Shown piece after piece: positions 16,330-23,923 of a stretch of 35,888 nucleotides of DNA; position 1 is the first letter of the stretch; every line of letters begins with the position of its first letter. Below the pieces are notes generated by a model. The model was not told the origin of the DNA and did not search any database. It saw only the letters and a program-made list of their open reading frames with translations. The translations under genes were made by a program, and so were the position numbers. Source of the stretch: SAR86 cluster bacterium (GTDB taxonomy: Bacteria > Pseudomonadota > Gammaproteobacteria > Pseudomonadales > Pseudohongiellaceae); the NCBI GenBank assembly GCA_002401885.1, contig NVUL01000058.1, positions 1-35,888 on the forward strand, written 5' to 3'.

Positions 16330-16347
16330 GGGGACAGATTTATTTTT
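16330..16347 (+). repeat. GGGGACAG motif, possible transposon scar
   Basis: GGGGACAGATTTATTTTT occurs once. From memory, this string is common in unrelated bacterial genomes next to IS200-like or REP-associated transposase genes. No transposase is present here, so it could be a remnant. That is recall, not a search result. Confidence 0.4.
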
Positions 16348-16419
16348 AAGATACCTTCTTCGATAAATCAGAATCTAACGGGTTAGGATGATTTAGTCAC
16401 CACAAACAAACAACCGACC

Positions 16420-17304
16420 TCAATTAATTTCCCCACCACCCTCATACTTCTTAAACTTTCGCCCAACGGTCGTCTGATTACTTCCAATCAACTTCGCCGC
16501 CTCAGTTTGATTATTGTCGCTCTCCCGCATGGCTTCCTTAACTAGCAACTCCTCGACCAAGCCAACCCATTCACTCAGCTTCACATCCCGCATCGAAACT
16601 GCCAGCTTCCAGATCACAGTCCACTTAATCTTAAAAATCACGATGCGTCCGGATTGATACAGCACCATCATGGCGACAAAGAATGTCGTAGCGATCGGCA
16701 TAAAAACGGCGGTTGAGGAATTGAATCCTTTGAATCTCAAAATCTGCACCGTCAGGGCGGTTAGGCAGACGGGGGCAATGGCTATTAATACCTGCAGACT
16801 TCTTGAGCGAACTTCGCCGCTCTTCGTTAACGACGTGTAGATAAGAATGACCAGCATCGAGAAGACGGCGAGGGAGACGAAAGAATTGAGTACAACATAG
16901 AACGGCCCTGGAATGGATATGACCGAATAGCCCGCTTGTTCGTAACCCAATACTAGCTGTCCTGTTAATAGGAGATAGGTGCACATTAGTGCGCCAAAAC
17001 CGAACAGGAGGGTGATCGGCCTTATGTATTCATTCTCCGCTACCGTCAGGCTGAATATTAGAAGACAGTAGGCGAGGAACACGATGCTCAGCATTTCGCT
17101 ATGCAGCAGCCAGGTCGCTAGGTAGGGATCGCTGTGATAGGTGATCGCAACAAGAAATTCGAATGTATTTTGCAGGATCATGCTCAGGCAGACGAGAGCG
17201 AAGGCCGAGGTGAGTTTATTCTGCGTCTCAGAGAAGAACAGTATGGCCGTTTTGGCTACCCCCGCAACGAGGGCGACCAGCCCCAATATTTGCATTTGCT
17301 CCAT
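16420..17304 (-). CDS. Seven-helix membrane protein with C-terminal Fis-type HTH
   Basis: 294 residues, a likely membrane-bound transcription regulator. Seven hydrophobic helices span about 6-24, 31-54, 66-88, 94-120, 135-159, 170-191 and 198-216, resembling the 7TM sensor region of some histidine kinases. The C-terminal 45 residues match the Fis/NtrC-type helix-turn-helix (EAMRESDNNQTEAAKLIGSN, then TTVGRKFKKY). No kinase, receiver or AAA+ domain is present, so it is not a sigma-54 activator. An odd number of helices would place the N-terminus outside and the DNA-binding end in the cytoplasm. AAGGAA precedes the ATG. It is a clear paralogue of the protein at 19122: both share LQN..EFL in helix 2 and a strongly similar helix 6-7 region. 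Ligand and targets are unknown. Confidence 0.85.
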   Translation of the reverse strand: MEQMQILGLVALVAGVAKTAILFFSETQNKLTSAFALVCLSMILQNTFEFLVAITYHSDPYLATWLLHSEMLSIVFLAYCLLIFSLTVAENEYIRPITLLFGFGALMCTYLLLTGQLVLGYEQAGYSVISIPGPFYVVLNSFVSLAVFSMLVILIYTSLTKSGEVRSRSLQVLIAIAPVCLTALTVQILRFKGFNSSTAVFMPIATTFFVAMMVLYQSGRIVIFKIKWTVIWKLAVSMRDVKLSEWVGLVEELLVKEAMRESDNNQTEAAKLIGSNQTTVGRKFKKYEGGGEIN

Positions 17305-17580
17305 AACTTGTTCCTTTAAGCGCGATTTCCCTTCACAGCTAATCTAATCAAAAAGGCGGGTTCAAGGTTATAGGACTCTGGTCATGTTGTAAAACTACGC
17401 TCAAAAAAACTTCATGGATTACCTGCAGTGAGTATTTTGCTTCCAGTCACTCGAATTTTATTTTTTGTTGCAAAAATATCTCATGCTTTCTCAGCCGTGT
17501 TTAAAGCAGAGTCAGGCTGGGAGCAAATAGGAATTAAAACTGACTATTCAGAATGAATACTGGTTCGAGTGATGCGCGTT

Positions 17581-17605
17581 GCGGCTATGCAGCGTGCATA
17601 GTTGC
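17581..17605. promoter_or_regulatory. Imperfect inverted repeat with 11-bp arms
   Basis: GCGGCTATGCA (17581-17591) and TGCATAGTTGC (17595-17605) flank a GCG centre. Nine of 11 pairs are Watson-Crick; the other two would be G-U in plus-strand RNA. It may be an operator or an RNA hairpin. No T-run follows. Confidence 0.4.
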
Positions 17606-17918
17606 TAGTTTGCTGTCGAATAACGAAATGTCCCGCTTAGAACTCGTTATGACGTTCTTTCTGTATATTTTCCTAACTGATTGATTTATAAGTTTTAATA
17701 AGAAAAATCTAAAGCACTAGCCTGCGCCCTTATTAAGTGGATTGTCGATTTTAAGTTTGCGGGCTCGGCAAGCAACGTAACGAGCTACTTATTACTTGGG
17801 ATCGGATGAAATTGCTAAAGCTACGAGCACTTCAAAATATCCTACAAAGGCTAGGTAATGTTCCTACAACTGAATTTTCGGCTTTCGAAGTTACGGCATA
17901 AATCTGCGTGTATTCTAT

Positions 17919-17936
17919 GATTTCATTAATGAAATC
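17919..17936. promoter_or_regulatory. Perfect 18-bp palindrome upstream of ketosynthase
   Basis: GATTTCATTAATGAAATC is perfectly self-complementary and lies 94 bases before the ketosynthase start, close to the possible -10 at 17974. A perfect palindrome of this size is the form of operator expected for a dimeric DNA-binding protein, such as a Fis-type HTH. Which protein binds is inference. Confidence 0.5.
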
Positions 17937-18030
17937 GTTTTCTAAATCGATGTTTTACGTAGTTATTTTTCTCTAGAATACTAACCAGCTTATTAAATTA
18001 ATTACGTTCTAAAACTATAGGAAGTCAATC

Positions 18031-19026
18031 ATGCTCAAATCTCATATCTATTCAGTCGGCTCAGAATTAGCAAAAAATGCCGTTTTAACTAGGGATATTC
18101 TGGCGGAGGCGAATTTTGATGATATCGACCTAGTAGAAACGTCGCTCGGCATTAGCGAGGTGCGCCAGGCGCCAATTAACATGCAACCTTCCGAATTGGC
18201 CATGCCCGCTGCTGAGCGAGCTATGGCGGAATCAGGCCTGCAATACCATGAAATAGATGCGGTGATTTACTGTGGTATTGAGAGAGACTGCCCTGAGCCT
18301 GCGACTGCGCACATCATCGCTAGCGGCTTAGGCCTCACGCCAACGATCTGTTTTGATGTGGCGAATGCATGCCATGGCTTCACTAGCGGCTTGCAGGTGG
18401 CGAATTCCTTTATTCGGTCCGGTGATATTCGCCATGTACTAGTGGTTACGGCGGAATTGTCCAGCAAGGTCACCCGCCAGGTTACCGCCATGTTTAAATC
18501 TGGTGAGCTTAAGCAGGAAGATATCAAGACTCACATCGGCGCAATGACGGTAGGCGATGCCGCAGGGGCCATGGTGCTAGGGCCTACCGAAGATGGTAGC
18601 GGAATAGATCAAATACGTTGTGGTTCGGTGAGCCGGCACCACGCTCTGTGCTCCTATAATCACAATGACTACGGCGGTCTGTCATTCAATATGGATATGG
18701 GGCGTATTAGCGCGGTAACGCTGAAGCTGGTTAAAGACCTTATTGGGCCTACCTATCAGGGGTTAAACTGGAAGGCCGATGATGTCGACTTGTTTATTCC
18801 CCATCAGGTGGGTGAGAGGCCTTTTATGAAGTCGCTGGAAATAGTGGGGATCGATAAGGATAAATCAATTGCTACCTACCCGAAGCTAGGTAACTTGGCA
18901 TCTGCAACCGTTCCCGTGTGCTATGACTTGATGAAGAAGCAGGGTCGGCTAGTGCCAGGATCGAAGATGCTGATGGGCACTACGGGCAGTGGTATCGTGG
19001 CATCCTTTGTAGGAATTACTCTATAA
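18031..19026 (+). CDS. FabH-like beta-ketoacyl-ACP synthase III homologue
   Basis: 331 residues of the thiolase-fold KAS III family, which condense an acyl starter with malonyl-ACP or another acyl unit. The Cys-His-Asn triad is complete: Cys114 in FDVANACHGFTSGLQ, His258 in LFIPHQVGERPF and Asn288 in KLGNLASATVP. The asparagine block reads GNLAS where FabH has GNTS, and the gene is away from any fab cluster, so it is more likely a specialised ketosynthase than housekeeping FabH. AGGAAG precedes the ATG. Some relatives make diffusible signals or pigments (PqsC, PpyS, DarB types). Here it is flanked by two paralogous membrane-bound HTH proteins. The product is unknown. Confidence 0.85.
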   Translation: MLKSHIYSVGSELAKNAVLTRDILAEANFDDIDLVETSLGISEVRQAPINMQPSELAMPAAERAMAESGLQYHEIDAVIYCGIERDCPEPATAHIIASGLGLTPTICFDVANACHGFTSGLQVANSFIRSGDIRHVLVVTAELSSKVTRQVTAMFKSGELKQEDIKTHIGAMTVGDAAGAMVLGPTEDGSGIDQIRCGSVSRHHALCSYNHNDYGGLSFNMDMGRISAVTLKLVKDLIGPTYQGLNWKADDVDLFIPHQVGERPFMKSLEIVGIDKDKSIATYPKLGNLASATVPVCYDLMKKQGRLVPGSKMLMGTTGSGIVASFVGITL

Positions 19027-19121
19027 ACGGACTTTGTTCACATTTACGCAATTTACTCTGGAAATAGACGGGGAATCTAGTTATTATCCTTGCTTCCCAC
19101 GATTATTCAGGGCCGGTCTTG

Positions 19122-20063
19122 ATGGAACAAGAAGCACTTGTATATTTAGGCATATTTGCGCTTATTGGCATTTTGCTAAAGCTCGCGATCCTCTTTAACG
19201 TAAGTATAAAGAGTAAGATCGCGCAGAGCTTCGTCGTCGTGTGTACTCTGTTTCTATTGCAGAATGTGTCAGAGTTTCTGGCCTATTTTACCTACATTCC
19301 CGCCGAACAACTAAGTGTCATGTTTATTCATATCTATATGAATACATTGTACTTTATTTTCCCTTCGATCCTGGTTCTGGCATTGACACTGGTTGAGTTT
19401 AAACATCTTACAGCTGCCAAAATCGCTCTATATGGAATGGCTTCCCTGATCACGCTGGCCCATCTTGGTGGTTATGTTATTGAGGGCGTTAAGTTTCTGC
19501 AATGGACTGCGATTACCACGCCAGCTGAGTATTATTGGCTAGCCATGGTCTTTATTGTCATTAATGTGCTGGCCACATTCACCGTACTCATCACAAATAC
19601 TATGGCGAATAGCGATTTCGAGATACGCAATCGCTGTAAAGTTAACCTGCTAGCCTTCGCGCCGATATTTTTAGTTGCGGTCTTAGTCATGCTGTTCAGA
19701 TTGGCTGGCTTCGATTCCTCATCGGCCATTAGCCTGCCTTTGGCGACGGTCTTCTTCCTTTTCGTCATGCTGCTGCAGACCAATGGCAATATTTTTTGGG
19801 CCTCGCTGCGCTTGAAGATACTTATGTCGGTTCTTACCCTTAAGAACATCAACACACTGGATGAGATTTTGGGCAATATCGAGAAACTGCGTATCACCGA
19901 AGCGTTACGTGCTAGCAACGGAATGCAGAGAAATGCTGCCAAATTGCTGAGCGTTCCACCATCAACGCTGAATAAGAAGATAGCGAAGTACAATATTGAT
20001 GTGGAGTCTTATCAAACGGTGAGTGTCGTCGAAGCCATTCGATCGCGGCGCCTCGTATCTTAA
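19122..20063 (+). CDS. Seven-helix membrane protein with C-terminal Fis-type HTH (paralogue)
   Basis: 313 residues with the same layout as the protein at 16420-17304: seven hydrophobic helices over about the first 220 residues and a Fis-like helix-turn-helix near 250-290 (ALRASNGMQRNAAKLLSVPP, then STLNKKIAKY). It has a C-terminal tail of about 25 residues that the paralogue lacks. I chose the ATG at 19122 over a TTG one codon earlier because the protein then begins MEQ like its paralogue. It lies 95 bases downstream of the ketosynthase on the same strand and may be co-transcribed or have its own promoter. Likely a membrane-embedded one-component regulator; the ligand is unknown. Confidence 0.85.
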   Translation: MEQEALVYLGIFALIGILLKLAILFNVSIKSKIAQSFVVVCTLFLLQNVSEFLAYFTYIPAEQLSVMFIHIYMNTLYFIFPSILVLALTLVEFKHLTAAKIALYGMASLITLAHLGGYVIEGVKFLQWTAITTPAEYYWLAMVFIVINVLATFTVLITNTMANSDFEIRNRCKVNLLAFAPIFLVAVLVMLFRLAGFDSSSAISLPLATVFFLFVMLLQTNGNIFWASLRLKILMSVLTLKNINTLDEILGNIEKLRITEALRASNGMQRNAAKLLSVPPSTLNKKIAKYNIDVESYQTVSVVEAIRSRRLVS

Positions 20064-20190
20064 GCTAATAGGCATTCGCCTACACCGGCAATCCCCGTTT
20101 CTGTTATATTAATCGCCCACGTTGTAGTGTCGCGGCTCGTTGCCGTTTTGGCACGTCGCCTAAATTCTTATAAGGTTTATTGTTTCCCCT

Positions 20191-20526
20191 ATGTCATCAC
20201 TCCCTGCCTGCCCCAAATGTAACTCCGAATACGCCTACGAAGATGGCGCGCTGCTCATCTGTCCCGAGTGCGCACATGAATGGTCGCCCCAGGAGGAGCA
20301 GGAGAGCAGCGAGGATGTGGTGCTAGATGCGAATGGCAATGCGCTTGCCGATGGAGATACAGTTTCTGTTATCAAGGACTTGAAGGTGAAGGGCAGCTCT
20401 TCAGTGGTGAAGGTAGGAACGAAAGTCAAAAACATCCGACTGGTCGATGGCGACCATAACATTGACTGTAAGATCGCTGGCATTGGTGCGATGAAACTGA
20501 AGTCGGAGTTTGTTAAGAAAGTATGA
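20191..20526 (+). CDS. yjdM: YjdM/PhnA family zinc-ribbon protein
   Basis: 111 residues, the same length as E. coli YjdM (historically PhnA) and similar throughout. The N-terminal zinc-ribbon has Cys7, Cys10, Cys24 and Cys27 (CPKC, CPEC). The C-terminal SH3-like domain contains [17 protein letters not shown] and [17 protein letters not shown]. Despite the old name there is no phosphonate gene nearby and the cellular role is unclear. AAGG is about 15 bases upstream of the ATG, a weak site. It converges on dsbA. Confidence 0.95.
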   Translation: MSSLPACPKCNSEYAYEDGALLICPECAHEWSPQEEQESSEDVVLDANGNALADGDTVSVIKDLKVKGSSSVVKVGTKVKNIRLVDGDHNIDCKIAGIGAMKLKSEFVKKV

Positions 20527-20557
20527 AGAAGCTTTAGTAGCTTCTGCCTTCAGGCAG
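20527..20557. terminator. Double hairpin between convergent yjdM and dsbA
   Basis: AGAAGCT-TTAGT-AGCTTCT (20527-20545) overlaps CTGCC-TTCA-GGCAG (20544-20557). It sits just after the yjdM stop and 14 bases before the dsbA stop on the other strand. It probably ends one or both transcripts, although no long T-run follows. Confidence 0.5.
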
Positions 20558-20570
20558 TCTGTGCCAGTAA

Positions 20571-21206
20571 TTAATTCCTCTCTTTCTCAGTCAAAAAATC
20601 TACGACTCTTAGCATCTCTTGATAGGTGTTTACGGGCCCGGCCAGGGAGACAAGGTATTTGCCGTCCACGACCATGCTTGGCGTGCTCGTCGGCTTGTAG
20701 TCCCTCGTCAGCTTCTCCGCCTGATTAGTTTTCGTTCTAACGGCGAACGAGTTAAACGCTTTCTCAACCTCTATTCTATCCATGCCAAACTCAACAAATT
20801 GATCGACTATCTGAGGTTCTGAACTGAGAGTCTTTCTCTGGGGCACTAGCGCATCGAAAACTTTATCGTGTGTCTGAGCTAGAATGCCTAGCGCTTGCGA
20901 CATGTAGAAGATCTGTGCGTGAACTTTCATTAAGGGGTTAAAAACACCGGGAAAGCGCACGAAGTCGATATCGTCTTCGCGATTTTCTACCCAGTTGCTG
21001 AGGATGGGCTCGAAGGTGTAGCAGCCTGGGCAGCCATACCAGAATATCTCCAGCACTTCGATCTTGTCTGCATCAGCCGTGCGCACCGGCGCTTCTAGAA
21101 CTTTGTAGTGGGTGCCAGCGATGTATCTTTCCGCCTGGGCAAAACTGTTGAGGCTATTGAGTGAGAGGAGCATGACTATGCTGTTAAGTATGAGCCTGGG
21201 TTTCAT
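20571..21206 (-). CDS. DsbA-type thiol:disulfide oxidoreductase with CPGC active site
   Basis: Periplasmic thioredoxin-fold protein of 211 residues with an N-terminal signal peptide (about 1-24, ending SFAQA). The active site is Cys59-Pro-Gly-Cys62 in FWYGCPGCYTFEP, where classical DsbA has CPHC; the cis-proline loop is TSTPSMVV. DsbA introduces disulfides into exported proteins; swapping His for Gly between the cysteines should change the redox potential. AAAGGAA precedes the ATG. The gene starts 22 bases after the anti-sigma stop, so it is probably the third gene of the sigma/anti-sigma operon. It could be a specialised paralogue rather than the main DsbA. Confidence 0.9.
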   Translation of the reverse strand: MKPRLILNSIVMLLSLNSLNSFAQAERYIAGTHYKVLEAPVRTADADKIEVLEIFWYGCPGCYTFEPILSNWVENREDDIDFVRFPGVFNPLMKVHAQIFYMSQALGILAQTHDKVFDALVPQRKTLSSEPQIVDQFVEFGMDRIEVEKAFNSFAVRTKTNQAEKLTRDYKPTSTPSMVVDGKYLVSLAGPVNTYQEMLRVVDFLTEKERN

Positions 21207-21228
21207 GCGTTGATTCCTTTAGATTTGA

Positions 21229-22062
21229 CTATCCACATTCGCCGCTGCGCAAAAGCGCGCCGAAATATTTCTGTGTAAGCGGGCTAAGCTCTGTGTCTAC
21301 GCCCGCTACGATATTGGTAATACCGACTGTCTCTTGACTGCTAGTTCCGCTGGGGGTAGCGGGCGCCAACTGAGCGCGCGAGTCTAGTGATAGGACGTTC
21401 TGCGCGGCTGACCTTGACGACACGTTGTTCGTGTCGAGCTTTTGAATATTTCCGTATACAGGAAAGGGGCCGCCGCGTTTTAGGCTGGAGGGGCCGATGC
21501 CGACGCCTCGCAGTTCCATCACTTCGCCAGCGTCCAGTTGCAAGGAAATGTTGCCATCCTCGAATTGACCGATGGCCGTCCATTGACGCAGCGGTTGGAG
21601 TGAGACTGTCACCTGATAATTATCGGGAGTCTGAAAGAACACCCATTCGCCAAAACCCTTAAGCTCGCCGAGGTTAAGCGAGTTATTGACAACGACGCTT
21701 GATTTGGTGAGGCAAAGAAAACGAAAGACCGATGCCGTATTGGAAATATCGCTAGTTTGCAGTTCGTTGTTTGCGGTTGCCTGCGTGCTAGCTACAAGCG
21801 AGGGTTCTAGACTTTCGCTGCTTCTTTCAACTATGCTTTTTTCAACTGGGCTGTTTTCCATGTTGCTTAGCTGGAGCAAGTTTATTCCGATCGAGAGAAG
21901 AAGTGCGGCACTTAGGGCTATGCCGATTCGTGCGTTCCAGAATGAATGGTTGTTTCTATTTTGACGAATGATAGTTACGCCGCGAGAGAAATAGTTCTCA
22001 CTCGGTCCCGCCAGCTTGAGGCGTTGTAGTGTGGATTCCAGGTTGATGTTTCTCTCATTCAT
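21229..22062 (-). CDS. Putative single-pass anti-sigma factor
   Basis: 277 residues with no strong family match, but the position and layout fit an anti-sigma factor. It has a cytoplasmic N-terminus of about 42 residues, one membrane helix near 43-66 and a periplasmic domain of about 210. I chose the ATG at 22062, with AGGAG seven bases upstream, over a GTG one codon earlier. It overlaps the sigma gene stop by eight bases. The protein has exactly two cysteines, at about 117 and 276, both predicted periplasmic. A dsbA-like gene follows. The short N-terminus has no obvious zinc-binding anti-sigma motif. Confidence 0.75.
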   Translation of the reverse strand: MNERNINLESTLQRLKLAGPSENYFSRGVTIIRQNRNNHSFWNARIGIALSAALLLSIGINLLQLSNMENSPVEKSIVERSSESLEPSLVASTQATANNELQTSDISNTASVFRFLCLTKSSVVVNNSLNLGELKGFGEWVFFQTPDNYQVTVSLQPLRQWTAIGQFEDGNISLQLDAGEVMELRGVGIGPSSLKRGGPFPVYGNIQKLDTNNVSSRSAAQNVLSLDSRAQLAPATPSGTSSQETVGITNIVAGVDTELSPLTQKYFGALLRSGECG

Positions 22063-22540
22063 CACATTTCTCCTGCAGTTGTTGCAGACCGCGTCGGTAC
22101 CATGAGCTAACTGTGTTGATTGAACTGTCCATAATTGCTGCGATGTCTTTAAAGCTTAGGTCGGCGAAGAATTTGAGTAGCAACACTTGTTGTTGATTGC
22201 TTTGAAGTGTCGTTATTTTCTCGAGCGCCTGTTCAATGAAGACCCTTTCTTCGGCACTTAACTCGTTCATGCTAAGTCGGTCGATGTGGTCCAGATCTAA
22301 GCCGGAAGTGTCAAGGCGCTGGGCCTGCTTTATTTGTAGCAGTGCCTTGTTTCGAATTACGCGATACACATAGGCCTTCAAGTTATCGGGCTGCGTCTGC
22401 AGCGAGGCCACCGCAAGCAGGGCGTCGTGAACGACATCTTCTGCGGCTGCTCCATTGCGTGTTATGGACAGGGCGGCGACAAAAAATTCATGTTGATGAC
22501 TGCTGAACAACCGTTCTAGTTGGTTAAAACTAAAACGCAT
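22055..22540 (-). CDS. ECF-type RNA polymerase sigma factor
   Basis: 161 residues with sigma region 2 at about 5-72 (AEDVVHDALLAV, LKAYVYRVIRNKAL) and region 4 at about 105-157 (LLLKFFADLSFKDIAAIM, then NTVSSWYRRGLQQL). No region 1.1 or 3, typical of extracytoplasmic-function sigma factors. The next gene overlaps its end and is a single-pass membrane protein, the usual cognate anti-sigma arrangement. It is divergent from the tectonin-repeat gene at 22735, a candidate target together with its own operon. The group is not identifiable by eye. Confidence 0.9.
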   Translation of the reverse strand: MRFSFNQLERLFSSHQHEFFVAALSITRNGAAAEDVVHDALLAVASLQTQPDNLKAYVYRVIRNKALLQIKQAQRLDTSGLDLDHIDRLSMNELSAEERVFIEQALEKITTLQSNQQQVLLLKFFADLSFKDIAAIMDSSINTVSSWYRRGLQQLQEKCDE

Positions 22541-22677
22541 AGACTTCTCCCTTTGGGGGATAGAGTGCCCGGGTGATCCTATTTGTGCAGAAGAGCATTG
22601 CTAATTTTGCTGCTGTTGCGTCAATGCAGGGGCTTTCGGTCGGATATTCATAATTTGTTCAGTTTTGCACAGCCATA

Positions 22678-22700
22678 ATTCACACTAGTAAGTAGTGAAT
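22678..22700. promoter_or_regulatory. Short inverted repeat in the divergent sigma/tectonin promoter region
   Basis: ATTCAC (22678-22683) and GTGAAT (22695-22700) form 6-bp arms around an 11-base centre, 35 bases before the tectonin-repeat gene. It is short enough to be chance, but it lies where an operator would be. Confidence 0.25.
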
Positions 22701-22734
22701 CGGTCAATGGGTTAGGCGCTAGTAGGGGAGCACT

Positions 22735-23841
22735 ATGCAGCAGTATTCAAGCGAATTTATTCAATCTCGCTACCAAGGTGATCTTGGCGGTTGCGCCTTG
22801 CTACTGTTGCTAATTGCTGTGTGTTTTGCCGCCAATCCTGTGTTCGCTCAGCGGCCGAGCCTTCATGAAGGCGTACTCACGCTTCCCTATGTCGTCAGCA
22901 ATGAGACAGCGTACAGCGCCGAGTTATCCCTGATTCCCGCTTCTGACCCCGTCCGCTTCGAGCTGATTGCGTCGCAGCCGCTCGCACTGAACGCTTCCCT
23001 TGACGGCAGTACCTTCGCGGACAATCGGCTATTTGTGACGGACATTGATGTAGACGGCCTTGCCTATTGGGTTGAACTGGCCCTGATCGAGTCCGAGGCC
23101 GGCGCGCCTCCGCTGTTTGAGATTCGAGATTTCGGCGTTCATGCAGCGGTAGTCTCAAGCAATCAGCTAGGCCTCAGCATACAGCCACAGTGGCAGCGCT
23201 TACTGGGCAGTGCTTCAGATATAGGCGTAGGGGCAGATGGCTCTGTATGGGCTATAGGCACAGATGAGCGGAGTGGTGGCTTTGGCATCTATCGTTGGCT
23301 GGGTAGCACCTGGCAGCGTGTTGATGGTGGTGCACTGCGCATCGACGTGGACCCCGAGGGTGTTCCCTGGATCGTCAACAACTCACATAGCATCTACCGC
23401 TGGCAAGACGGTGCCTGGCAGCGAATGGGCGGCAATGCCCGGGATATAGGTATCGGGGCCGATGGCACTGTCTGGGTTACCTCCGGTGGGGGCACCTATC
23501 GTTACGACGAGGGAAACTGGATCGGCGTGCGGGGCTCGGGCGTGCGAATTGATGTGGATCCGAATGGAATTCCCTGGGTTCTCGATCATACCAACGATAT
23601 TCACCAACTCATCGCCGGGCGCTGGGTCAGGCGTAGCGGCGAGGCTAGAGATATAGGCATCGGCGGTGATGGCTCTGTATGGATAGTAGGCACCAGCGAC
23701 GACGAGGGTAATCATAATATCTATCGTTGGAGCGGAACGGCTTGGAATCGCGTTACTGGCAGCTCTAGGCAGATAAGTGTAGGCCCGGATGGCTATCCCT
23801 GGGCCGCGAATGCAAAGGGTAATATCTATCGGGGTGGGTAG
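22735..23841 (+). CDS. Exported tectonin beta-propeller repeat protein
   Basis: 368 residues with an N-terminal hydrophobic export segment (about 17-39, ending NPVFAQ). After a region of about 110 residues, residues 150-368 hold about six tectonin-type repeats. The repeats alternate two forms: DIGVGADGSVWAIG and IDVDPEGVPWIVN, separated by W-R/D-G-x-W-x-R strands such as IYRWQDGAWQRMGG. Tectonin propellers bind sugars and lipopolysaccharide in other organisms, so a cell-surface or extracellular lectin role is possible. GGGGAG precedes the ATG. It is divergent from the ECF sigma operon and may belong to its regulon. Confidence 0.85.
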   Translation: MQQYSSEFIQSRYQGDLGGCALLLLLIAVCFAANPVFAQRPSLHEGVLTLPYVVSNETAYSAELSLIPASDPVRFELIASQPLALNASLDGSTFADNRLFVTDIDVDGLAYWVELALIESEAGAPPLFEIRDFGVHAAVVSSNQLGLSIQPQWQRLLGSASDIGVGADGSVWAIGTDERSGGFGIYRWLGSTWQRVDGGALRIDVDPEGVPWIVNNSHSIYRWQDGAWQRMGGNARDIGIGADGTVWVTSGGGTYRYDEGNWIGVRGSGVRIDVDPNGIPWVLDHTNDIHQLIAGRWVRRSGEARDIGIGGDGSVWIVGTSDDEGNHNIYRWSGTAWNRVTGSSRQISVGPDGYPWAANAKGNIYRGG

Positions 23842-23923
23842 CGTGAAAACTGTAACTAATGCGTAATTGCCGCGTCTAAAACCTAAGTAATGTAAAAATA
23901 GTTAATCTAGCGAGGCTCACTCT

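Larger units (their letters stand above)
17305..18030. other. AT-rich intergenic region between divergent regulator and ketosynthase
   Basis: 726 bases with no supported gene. It holds the upstream regions of the minus-strand regulator and the plus-strand ketosynthase, two marked inverted repeats (17581-17605 and 17919-17936) and a possible -10 TAGAAT at 17974-17979. It is long for a bacterial promoter region, leaving room for a small RNA or an eroded gene, but I see no direct evidence of either. Confidence 0.6.

Noticed and set aside
14386..16419. Integrated genomic island at tRNA-Leu with a duplicated att site.
   Set aside because: I found no second copy of the tRNA-Leu 3' end downstream and no integrase, so an island can be suspected from AT content only.
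19532..19993. A 153-codon minus-strand frame inside the second 7TM-HTH gene.
   Set aside because: It is a shadow of a membrane-protein coding sequence; the plus-strand frame is supported by its paralogue.
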